NCBI GenBank assembly: GCA_028692205.1
Contig: JAQUXV010000210.1
Coordinates: forward strand, 1-5,418
Direction: 5' to 3'
From: Eubacteriales bacterium
Lineage (GTDB): Bacteria > Bacillota_A > Clostridia > Christensenellales > Aristaeellaceae
Length of the DNA: 5,418 bases
Notes under the pieces: model-generated
Seen by the model: only the letters and a program-made list of their open reading frames with translations
Database searches by the model: none
What the model was told of the DNA's origin: nothing
Made by a program: the position numbers and the translations under genes
Shown here: positions 1 to 5,418 of the stretch, piece by piece
Layout: each line of letters starts with the position of its first letter
Position numbering within the stretch: the stretch's first letter is position 1

Positions 1-338
1 CAAAAATCGATTACGAATACGATGCGGACGCGATTTACGCGTCCTTTTTGCAGCAATACCGCGTCGACCTGCTGGACAGCGCTACGCGCCTGCACTGGTA
101 CGCTTTCTGCGCGTTGCTGGACGGGCTTGGCGAAGGAACGCCGCTGCGCGAGCGGCTCTACCTGCGTAAGCTGGACACCCGCAAGCTGAAGGGCAAGGCA
201 AAGCGCAGCGCGGAAATTGCCAAAAAGAACGCGCAACCGCCCGTGCGAACCAGCCGGAAGGAAAAAGCGCTTCACGACGCGCTGACGGACGCCCTGATGA
301 AGGGTGAGGACCCAAGCCGACTGCTTGGGAATGAATAA
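1..338 (+). CDS. Gp15-family phage tail protein, C-terminal part (5' truncated by window edge)
   Basis: The frame is open from base 3 to a TAA at 336-338, giving 111 visible codons with no start in view. The segment DYEYDADAIYASFLQQY, followed by a D-L-L-D run and LHWYAFCALLDGL, matches the pattern I recall for the second half of the bacteriophage Gp15 family (PF06854: acidic run, IYASF-Q-Y, LHW-F-LL-GL, then a basic helical stretch). Family members are usually near 190 residues, so roughly 80 N-terminal residues lie upstream. The rest is charged and helical: a Lys/Arg-rich stretch around 160-270, then an acidic end (MKGEDPSRLLGNE). The gene sits 18 bases upstream of the tape measure gene, the slot held by tail-assembly chaperones in siphophages. 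A chaperone role is inferred from position; the biochemical function of Gp15 proteins is not established to my knowledge. A TTG at 48 is not the likely start because conserved family residues precede it. Confidence 0.85.
   Translation, partial: KIDYEYDADAIYASFLQQYRVDLLDSATRLHWYAFCALLDGLGEGTPLRERLYLRKLDTRKLKGKAKRSAEIAKKNAQPPVRTSRKEKALHDALTDALMKGEDPSRLLGNE
311..329 (+). other. Perfect inverted repeat (possible mRNA hairpin) before the tape measure gene
   Basis: CCCAAGC (311-317) and GCTTGGG (323-329) are exact reverse complements around the 5-base loop CGACT. The stem lies inside the last codons of the Gp15-family gene, 6 bases before its stop codon and 14 bases before the ribosome binding site of the tape measure gene. 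No T-run follows, so it is not an intrinsic terminator. A role in setting tape measure translation or in mRNA processing is conjecture. About two perfect 7-bp stems with short loops are expected by chance in a window this size. Confidence 0.35.
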
Positions 339-343
339 GGAAA

Positions 344-348
344 AGAGG
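344..348 (+). promoter_or_regulatory. Ribosome binding site of the tape measure gene
   Basis: AGAGG, within the purine-rich run GGAAAAGAGG, ends 8 bases before the ATG at 357. The spacing is normal for a Firmicutes Shine-Dalgarno site and supports this start over later in-frame ATGs. It lies in the 18-base gap after the upstream stop codon. Confidence 0.75.
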
Positions 349-356
349 TTATTGGC

Positions 357-3300
357 ATGGCCGACGGTAGCCTGACATTTGATACGAAGTGGGACGAAAG
401 CTCATTCAAAGCCGCGATGGACGACCTGACGAAAGCGGTGAAAGACGGTTTATCCGAAATCAGCGGGAAAATGGACGCCATCGCCACGCTGATCAATTCC
501 GACTTCGAAACCTCGATGGCCAGCGTGCAAAAGCAGGTGAAAAACACCGTTTCGCAGGTGAAAGAGGATCTGTCCGGCGGTATTTCGACCGCGGGCGCAA
601 GCACCAAGCGCGCGATGAACGACGTGAAGGAGGAAGCCGAGAAGGGCCTCGGTTCCGCGGCGGACGGCGTGAGCAAGCAATCGCTCGCGCTGGCCACCAC
701 CGTAGGCACCGCGCTTGGTAATCTGGCCGGAGGGCTGATCAACAGCGCCGTTTCCGGGGCAAAGCAGTATATCGCCGACTCCATCGAGCTGGCGAGCAAC
801 CTTTCGGAGGTGCAAAACGTCGTCGACACCACCTTCGGGGACAGCGCGGACGAAGTGAACAAGTGGGCAAAAACCGCTAAGAACGCCTACGGCATGAGCG
901 AGCTGAAAGCCAAGAAATACGCCAGCACGATGGGCAGCATGCTGAAAAGCATGGGCATGACCAACGACGAAACCCTCGGCATGAGCGAAAACCTCACCGG
1001 GCTTGCGGGCGATATGGCAAGCTTTTACAACCTCGATTACGACGAGGCTTTTGAAAAAATCCGATCCGGCATCAGCGGGGAAACGGAACCGCTGAAACAA
1101 CTCGGCATCAATATGAGCGTAGCCAATCTGGAAGCGTACGCGCTCTCGCAGGGGATCGACAAGACATACGACAGCATGAGCCAGTCCGAGCAGGCCACGC
1201 TGCGCTACAACTACCTGATGCAGGCAACCGCCGACGCGCAGGGCGATTTCGCCCGCACCAGCGACGGATACGCCAACCAGCAGCGCATACTGGACACCAC
1301 GCTGGAAGAGCTGTCCGCCACCTTCGGCAGCCTGCTGTTGCCTGCGGCGACTCACGTAGCCACCGTTTTGAACGGTGTCGCCTCAAGGGCAAGCGAAGCC
1401 CTCACTTCCGTGGCGGATTTCTTCGCTGCACAGAATGTCGAAAACAAGCTCGGAGACGAGATCGAAGCAACCAAAACAGATCTGGAAAATGTAAAGGACG
1501 CCATTCAGACTATTCGGAAGGATTACTCATTATCAGTCATTGAGATCGAGGTAAATTATAAGAAATCCGAAACCCTGATTGCCGACCTGCAGGCTCTGCA
1601 GAGCGAGGGCACGCTTACGCAGGAGCAGATTACCAAGATGCAGTCCATCTCTGCCTCGCTGGTTGATCTGTACCCCGGCTTACAGCAATATGTCGGAGCG
1701 GACGGCATTATCCACAAGGAAGCCGGAGAGGTGCAGGGCCTGATTACGCAGTACGCGAATCTGGACCGTCAGCTTGCATATTCCACAATGGTTTCCAGCC
1801 TTGAACAGCAGCAGCTGGAGTCCGAAGTGCAGAGGGCCATACTGCAGGAACAGGCGGATACGGCTTATGCCGAATGGCAGGCAAACCTTGAAATGTCAAA
1901 GCAATTCAACGAATACGCAATGAACATCAACAAACAGAGCCTTGCTGCACAGGGCATGCTGGATGCCGCTACGATTGCCACCAGCGACAATCTGAAAGTT
2001 TCCGATTATGTGGATAGCGTTCAAAAGTATTTTGAACTCTTTGATGATGCAAAATTGGTAAATGTTGATACCAGCAAGATAAAGGACTTAAGCCTCCTTT
2101 TCAACGATATGGGCGAGTTAAAATCAGCAGACGAGATATCCGCCTCCGGTGATGCTATGTCCGCCCTATACCAACTTGTAATCGCTATAGCGAATACCGC
2201 GAGCACCACTGCATCCGAAACGCAACAGGTCACGGAAAATGCTAACGCGAATGCGGCAACCGCACAGCAGGCGTTGGAAGACTACAACGCAGTTTTTGAG
2301 CAGACTGGAAAGGATTTAGAAGCAGCAAAGGCGGTTTTCAAGGATAAGTGGGGCATCAGCGTTGAGGACTTCCAAGCGCAGCAACAGGCCATTTTGGGTG
2401 TTGGGGATGCGGCTACCAGCACGGCCGATGACTTGACGTCGGCCAATGAGAAGAAAGCCCAGTATATCGATGATCTCTCTGCAGAAACACAGAAAGCCGA
2501 ACAGTTGAACACCCGTCTATCCGAAGCCAAAGATGCAGTTGCCGATGCAGCCGCTGAACAGCAGGCCGCCATCGATAAAGATCAGGAACTCGCAGACCTG
2601 ACCCAAAGGATCGCGGATAACATCGAAACGGCGCGCCAATCCGGGCTGGACGCGGTGCAGGCGCTCCAGAATCAGCGGTTGACCCTGTCCGATAACGCTC
2701 AGGCCATGGTGACGGAACTGGAAACATTCGCCACCAAACTCGGCCTGTATGTAGCCGCAATGAAGGACACCATGACCCAGACGGTTGAGGACGCCAAAAC
2801 GGAAGCCGCCACAGCCGCGGCGCACTTCGCGCAGGGCATGAAAGACGGCTTCGAGGAGAAGCCCTATCTGCAGGACGCCATGGAGAAAACCATGAACCAG
2901 TCGCTGGCCATTATGCGCAGCTATTTCAACGCCTTTGAGACCGCGGGGTATGAGATGGCGGACCATATGGCCGACGGCGTGCGAAGCGGGGAAAGCGAGC
3001 TGGCCGCGGCAGTGCGGCAGATTTGCCGGAACGCGGCTGCGGTTGCGCAGAATTACTCAAACCCCTACAGCAATATACCCGGGATAGACGGCAGCCATGC
3101 GTTGGGGCTGAACCGCGTGCCCTACGACGGGTATGTTGCGGAGCTGCACCGAAACGAAGCGGTGCTGACGGCTCCGGAAGCGAGCGTATGGCGCGCGCTG
3201 CAGGGAGCGGACGGAGACGCCGGTTTCGACCCCTCCGGCATTATACAGGCGATTCGGGAAGGAAACGGCGGCGCGCCCATCTACATCGGCCTGAGCATCG

Positions 3301-3377
3301 ACGGCGAGGACCTTTCCACGATCATCGAGCCGAAAATCTCCGAGCTGCAGAGCAAACGCCTACGGTTAAGGACGTGA
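357..3377 (+). CDS. Phage tail tape measure protein
   Basis: This 1006-residue protein sets tail length and in this class of phages fills the tube before being ejected with the DNA (family knowledge). The start is supported by AGAGG 8 bases upstream. Residues 1-108 are helical and charged. Residues about 110-135 form a Gly/Ala-rich hydrophobic segment (ALATTVGTALGNLAGGL). The conserved tape measure core spans roughly 140-345: VQNVVDTTFGD near 152, a MASFYN segment, GETEPLKQLGI near 241, RTSDGYANQ near 300, and a second hydrophobic stretch near 319-343. Residues about 360-740 are long Gln/Ala-rich helices, probably coiled coil, encoded by AT-richer DNA. The C-terminal part has more Ala-rich helix, then the recurring motif VPYDGYVAELHRNEAVL near 921-937, and ends in a basic RLRLRT. 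No peptidase or lysozyme domain was recognised. At 0.15 nm per residue the predicted tail is about 150 nm. The gene is by far the longest in the operon, as expected. Confidence 0.95.
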   Translation: MADGSLTFDTKWDESSFKAAMDDLTKAVKDGLSEISGKMDAIATLINSDFETSMASVQKQVKNTVSQVKEDLSGGISTAGASTKRAMNDVKEEAEKGLGSAADGVSKQSLALATTVGTALGNLAGGLINSAVSGAKQYIADSIELASNLSEVQNVVDTTFGDSADEVNKWAKTAKNAYGMSELKAKKYASTMGSMLKSMGMTNDETLGMSENLTGLAGDMASFYNLDYDEAFEKIRSGISGETEPLKQLGINMSVANLEAYALSQGIDKTYDSMSQSEQATLRYNYLMQATADAQGDFARTSDGYANQQRILDTTLEELSATFGSLLLPAATHVATVLNGVASRASEALTSVADFFAAQNVENKLGDEIEATKTDLENVKDAIQTIRKDYSLSVIEIEVNYKKSETLIADLQALQSEGTLTQEQITKMQSISASLVDLYPGLQQYVGADGIIHKEAGEVQGLITQYANLDRQLAYSTMVSSLEQQQLESEVQRAILQEQADTAYAEWQANLEMSKQFNEYAMNINKQSLAAQGMLDAATIATSDNLKVSDYVDSVQKYFELFDDAKLVNVDTSKIKDLSLLFNDMGELKSADEISASGDAMSALYQLVIAIANTASTTASETQQVTENANANAATAQQALEDYNAVFEQTGKDLEAAKAVFKDKWGISVEDFQAQQQAILGVGDAATSTADDLTSANEKKAQYIDDLSAETQKAEQLNTRLSEAKDAVADAAAEQQAAIDKDQELADLTQRIADNIETARQSGLDAVQALQNQRLTLSDNAQAMVTELETFATKLGLYVAAMKDTMTQTVEDAKTEAATAAAHFAQGMKDGFEEKPYLQDAMEKTMNQSLAIMRSYFNAFETAGYEMADHMADGVRSGESELAAAVRQICRNAAAVAQNYSNPYSNIPGIDGSHALGLNRVPYDGYVAELHRNEAVLTAPEASVWRALQGADGDAGFDPSGIIQAIREGNGGAPIYIGLSIDGEDLSTIIEPKISELQSKRLRLRT
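3368..3372 (+). promoter_or_regulatory. Ribosome binding site of the distal tail protein gene
   Basis: AAGGA lies inside the last codons of the tape measure gene and ends 9 bases before the ATG at 3382. The tape measure stop (TGA, 3375-3377) falls between this site and the start, an arrangement that favours translational coupling. Confidence 0.7.
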
Positions 3378-3381
3378 GAAT

Positions 3382-4155
3382 ATGAGCCTATTTTTGGACG
3401 GAATCGCTTTAGAAAGCCTGTCCGAAGCCATCCGGGTGAAAAGCGTGGACGCCAGCGCCGCAAGCGTGACGGCGTCCACCACCGAAAACGCCAAATACAG
3501 CGGCTTGCGTTACCTCGGCCTGCGGGAAGGCAGCCGGGTGGTGAAAATCTCCTTCAAGGTTCTGGCCACCGACCCGCAGGAGAGGGAACAAGTCATCTGC
3601 GATGTGCTGGACTGGACGCGTGGAACAAAGCTGGAGATACCGCAGCGGCCCGACCAGTACCTGAACGTACGGTGTACGGAGTACCCCGATCTGGAGCTTG
3701 TGCGGGATTATGCCAACAAGGATATCAAAATCACCTTTACGGCTTATGACCCGGACTGGAAAACGTGCGCCGCCACCCTGGTATCGCTTAGCACTTCAGC
3801 GGACGTAGAGGCGTCCGCCACCCTGTCCCCTCCCGGGACGCAGGATATTACGTTTTTGGAATTCGAGATTACCAACAACGGCGCCGCGGCCATGGAGGCG
3901 GCATCCGTGAGCGTGAACGGGAGAACCTTCGCCTTTGCCGGGCTGGCGCTCGCCGCCGGAGACACGCTGACCGTATCGTATGACGGGGATCGCCTGCTGA
4001 AAATGGCAACCGGCTCCGGCGCGGACAAGCTGCAGTGCCGTACCGCCGGCAGCGACGACGACCTGACCCTGCTGCAGCGGCAGGCGAACACCGTTACCGT
4101 TACCACAGGCGAGGACTGCGCCGTGAAACTGATGGCGAGGGGGCAATACCGATGA
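3382..4155 (+). CDS. Distal tail protein (Dit-like, Sipho_tail family)
   Basis: This 257-residue protein is the probable Dit, which forms the ring at the tip of a siphophage tail and links the tail tube to the baseplate or hub. Evidence in the sequence: the opening LFLDGIALESLSEAIRVKSVD has the usual Dit beta-strand start. GLRYLGLREGSRVVKISFKV (about 41-60) matches the family pattern of a Gly/Arg turn followed by a strand that ends in a conserved F-x-V. The N-terminal domain closes with FTAYDPDWK near 120-127, the family's typical aromatic-D-P-aromatic motif. Residues about 135-257 form a second beta-rich domain (ITFLEFEITNNG, VSVNGRTFAF, LTVSYDGDRLLKM), as in two-domain Dit proteins. No carbohydrate-binding insertion is evident, and the length is normal for a plain Dit. 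It starts 4 bases after the tape measure stop and overlaps the next gene by 4 bases. Family assignment is from recognised pattern and gene order, not a search. Confidence 0.9.
   Translation: MSLFLDGIALESLSEAIRVKSVDASAASVTASTTENAKYSGLRYLGLREGSRVVKISFKVLATDPQEREQVICDVLDWTRGTKLEIPQRPDQYLNVRCTEYPDLELVRDYANKDIKITFTAYDPDWKTCAATLVSLSTSADVEASATLSPPGTQDITFLEFEITNNGAAAMEAASVSVNGRTFAFAGLALAAGDTLTVSYDGDRLLKMATGSGADKLQCRTAGSDDDLTLLQRQANTVTVTTGEDCAVKLMARGQYR
4137..4143 (+). promoter_or_regulatory. Ribosome binding site of the hub/Tal gene
   Basis: GAGGGGG lies inside the last codons of the Dit gene and ends 8 bases before the ATG at 4152. With the ATGA overlap (start at 4152, Dit stop TGA at 4153-4155) it fixes the start of the gene that runs off the window. 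Confidence 0.7.
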
Positions 4156-5418
4156 GAGAGGAAATCGACATCCGCCTTCCGCGCCTTATGGACCCGAGCT
4201 TGAATGAAAAGGCCCGGCTGCGGACCGCGAAGGTCGGGTACACGCTCAACAATACCCCGCTGTCCACGGCCACGCTGACGATGAGCCGCGGCGAAGCGAC
4301 CGCAACCGTCGGCGATTTTGTGGAGCTGTATGAAACGTACGGCTCCATCGGCATCTTCCGGGTGACCGACGTGGAAACGGTCTATACGCCGGGGCTGTGG
4401 GCCCGCCTGCTTCAGGCAGTCGGCCTGAAGGACGTAAAAGTCAACCTGACGCTGAAGCACGCGCTATGCACCATTGAGGACGGGTGCGTGTTCGGCTATC
4501 ACGAATACGGCGGAACAGGCGTGAAGCTGCAAAGCGTGCTGGAAAAGCTGATGGCCTTCCAGCCGGTGGCGCGCTGGCAGCTCGGACAGGTGGATTTTGA
4601 AACAGAGTTCCAATATAGCTTTGAGAACGAAAGCAATCTGCTGGACGCGATCCTGAGCACGGCGGAACCGCTGACCGGCGAACACGTTTGGACCTGTGAT
4701 TTTACCACCACGCCGTGGACGCTCGGGCTAATGGCGGCGCGAACCGACGATGTGTGCGAGATGCGCATGAACCGGAACATCAGCACCGTAAAGGTGGAAG
4801 TTGACCGGAGCACGCTGTGCACCCGCCTCTATCCGCTGGGCTACGGCGAGGGTGTGAACCAGCTGACCATTGTGGATGTAAACGGCGGCGTGAAATACCT
4901 GGACGACGCCGAAGCGCAGGCTGCGTGGGGAATCGTGGCCCAGCCGTATGTGGACACCACGATCACATCCGCGGCGACGCTGAAAGCCGTTTCACAGGCA
5001 AAGCTGGATATTCTGAAAAATCCCACGATCACCGTAACGGTAACCGGCATTGACCTATCCTCCCTTACCGGGGAACCGCTCGACCGCCTGTACCCCGGCC
5101 GGATGTGCCGCGTTCCCCTGCCGGATTACGGGATTACCGTAAACGAGCGCATTATCAGCGTGAAGAAAGACGACGTATACGGGGGCAATACACGCGCCAC
5201 GATTACGCTGGCCAACCAGAAAGCGGATGCGGTGAACGACATCGCCAATCTGGTGCGCAAAGCGCAGATCAACGAGCTGTATTCCCAGGGCGCGACCAAC
5301 CAGTACGCGCTGCAGTTCGCCGACAACGCGGACAGCAGCCACCCGGCGGAGCTTTCCTTTTATATTGACAAAAACGCCGTGAATATCAACAGCGTGATGT
5401 GCCGGTATAAGCTGCAGG
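4152..5418 (+). CDS. Tail-associated hub/tip protein (Tal-like phage minor structural protein), 3' truncated by window edge
   Basis: The frame is open from ATG at 4152 to the window end: 422 complete codons, no stop. It begins MREEIDIRLPRL and resembles the N-terminal region of siphophage tail-associated (Tal) proteins, often annotated 'prophage endopeptidase tail' or 'phage minor structural protein'. Residues about 25-80 form a beta barrel (VGYTLNNTPLSTATLTM, GDFVELYE, GIFRVTDVETVY). About 100-200 are mixed alpha/beta, including FQYSFENESNLLDAILS. The clearest family signature is LYPLGYGEG near 226, then VNGGVKYLDDAEAQAAWGIV to about 262. A further barrel (LDRLYPGRMCRVPLPDYG, ITLANQ) and a helix follow. 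HPAELSFYIDKNAVNINSV near 397-415 begins a host-facing extension typical of clostridial phage tails. The role inferred is closing the tail tip below Dit and anchoring fibres. No catalytic motif is visible, so the endopeptidase name should not be taken as activity. Four-base overlap with the Dit gene implies coupling. Confidence 0.88.
   Translation, partial: MREEIDIRLPRLMDPSLNEKARLRTAKVGYTLNNTPLSTATLTMSRGEATATVGDFVELYETYGSIGIFRVTDVETVYTPGLWARLLQAVGLKDVKVNLTLKHALCTIEDGCVFGYHEYGGTGVKLQSVLEKLMAFQPVARWQLGQVDFETEFQYSFENESNLLDAILSTAEPLTGEHVWTCDFTTTPWTLGLMAARTDDVCEMRMNRNISTVKVEVDRSTLCTRLYPLGYGEGVNQLTIVDVNGGVKYLDDAEAQAAWGIVAQPYVDTTITSAATLKAVSQAKLDILKNPTITVTVTGIDLSSLTGEPLDRLYPGRMCRVPLPDYGITVNERIISVKKDDVYGGNTRATITLANQKADAVNDIANLVRKAQINELYSQGATNQYALQFADNADSSHPAELSFYIDKNAVNINSVMCRYKLQ

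Noticed and set aside
48..338. TTG at 48 as the start of a separate 96-residue gene
   Set aside because: The frame is open to the left edge, and the upstream codons encode conserved Gp15-family residues (DYEYDADAIYASF), so the gene is cut by the window rather than starting here.
272..862. A 196-codon open frame on the - strand across the Gp15/tape measure junction
   Set aside because: The product is Ser/Ala/Phe-rich low-complexity sequence mirroring the Lys/Glu/Ala-rich sense strand. It crosses a supported gene junction and shows no recognisable family.
450..1355. A 301-codon open frame on the - strand inside the tape measure gene
   Set aside because: It is wholly antisense to the recognisable tape measure core. 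It is rich in His, Gly, Arg and Val with no familiar domain and no plausible ribosome binding site, as expected for a shadow of a GC-rich gene.
1585..1605. Closely spaced CTGCAG palindromes
   Set aside because: They are Leu-Gln codon pairs in a Gln-rich helix and recur elsewhere in the gene. No sign of a protein-binding site or mobile-element end.
357..3377. A peptidoglycan hydrolase or peptidase domain inside the tape measure protein
   Set aside because: Some tape measure proteins carry lytic transglycosylase, M23 or NlpC/P60 domains, but I saw no HxxxD/HxH or Cys-His catalytic pattern in this sequence.
3744..4460. A 238-codon open frame on the - strand across the Dit/hub junction
   Set aside because: It overlaps two well-supported + strand genes, has no known motif, and its composition follows from the complementary strand.
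4088..5047. Similar ACCGTTACCGTTACC (Dit end) and ACCGTAACGGTAACC (hub) strings as a possible dispersed repeat
   Set aside because: Both encode alternating Thr-Val beta strands using the same few codons. The match is short and explained by protein sequence.
4817..5053. Small + strand open frames within the hub gene (also 5105-5368)
   Set aside because: They lie in another frame of a gene with clear family motifs, and their Arg/Gly-rich products are typical of frame-shifted GC-rich sequence.

Overview
The window is a stretch of the tail-morphogenesis operon of a siphophage-type (long, non-contractile tail) prophage or phage. All four genes lie on the + strand with essentially no spare DNA. 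In order they are: the C-terminal part of a Gp15-family tail protein (cut by the left edge), a 1006-residue tape measure protein, a 257-residue distal tail (Dit-like) protein, and the first 422 residues of a tail-associated hub/tip protein that runs off the right edge. This order (chaperone-like gene, tape measure, Dit, Tal) is the standard order of siphophage tails that infect Gram-positive bacteria. The Gp15 family plus this form of hub protein points to a host in the Firmicutes, most likely a Clostridia gut-type bacterium with a mid-to-high GC genome (hand counts are mostly 52-67% per 60-base line outside one patch). The host assignment is an inference, since no host gene is in view.

Layout: bases 1-338 hold the end of the Gp15-family gene. 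An 18-base gap follows, carrying a purine-rich ribosome binding site and preceded by a small perfect inverted repeat. The tape measure gene fills 357-3377. Four bases separate it from the Dit gene (3382-4155), whose stop overlaps the start of the hub gene in an ATGA arrangement (4152 to the window end). No promoter, intrinsic terminator, tRNA, CRISPR array, insertion sequence or attachment site was seen. The genes look co-transcribed from a promoter upstream of the window and translationally coupled.

How the genes work together (family knowledge): Gp15-type proteins sit in the tail-chaperone position next to the tape measure. The tape measure sets tail length and is surrounded by the tail tube. 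Dit forms the ring at the tail tip that joins the tube to the baseplate. The Tal/hub protein closes the tip and carries the host-facing extension. At about 0.15 nm per residue, the tape measure predicts a tail of roughly 150 nm.

I found no convincing undescribed system here; it is an ordinary tail module. The points most worth a second look are an AT-richer, patchy central segment of the tape measure gene that suggests modular exchange, a hairpin just before the tape measure start, and the start of a host-facing domain at the right edge. The window alone does not say whether the tail belongs to an active prophage, a defective one, or a tail-like bacteriocin.
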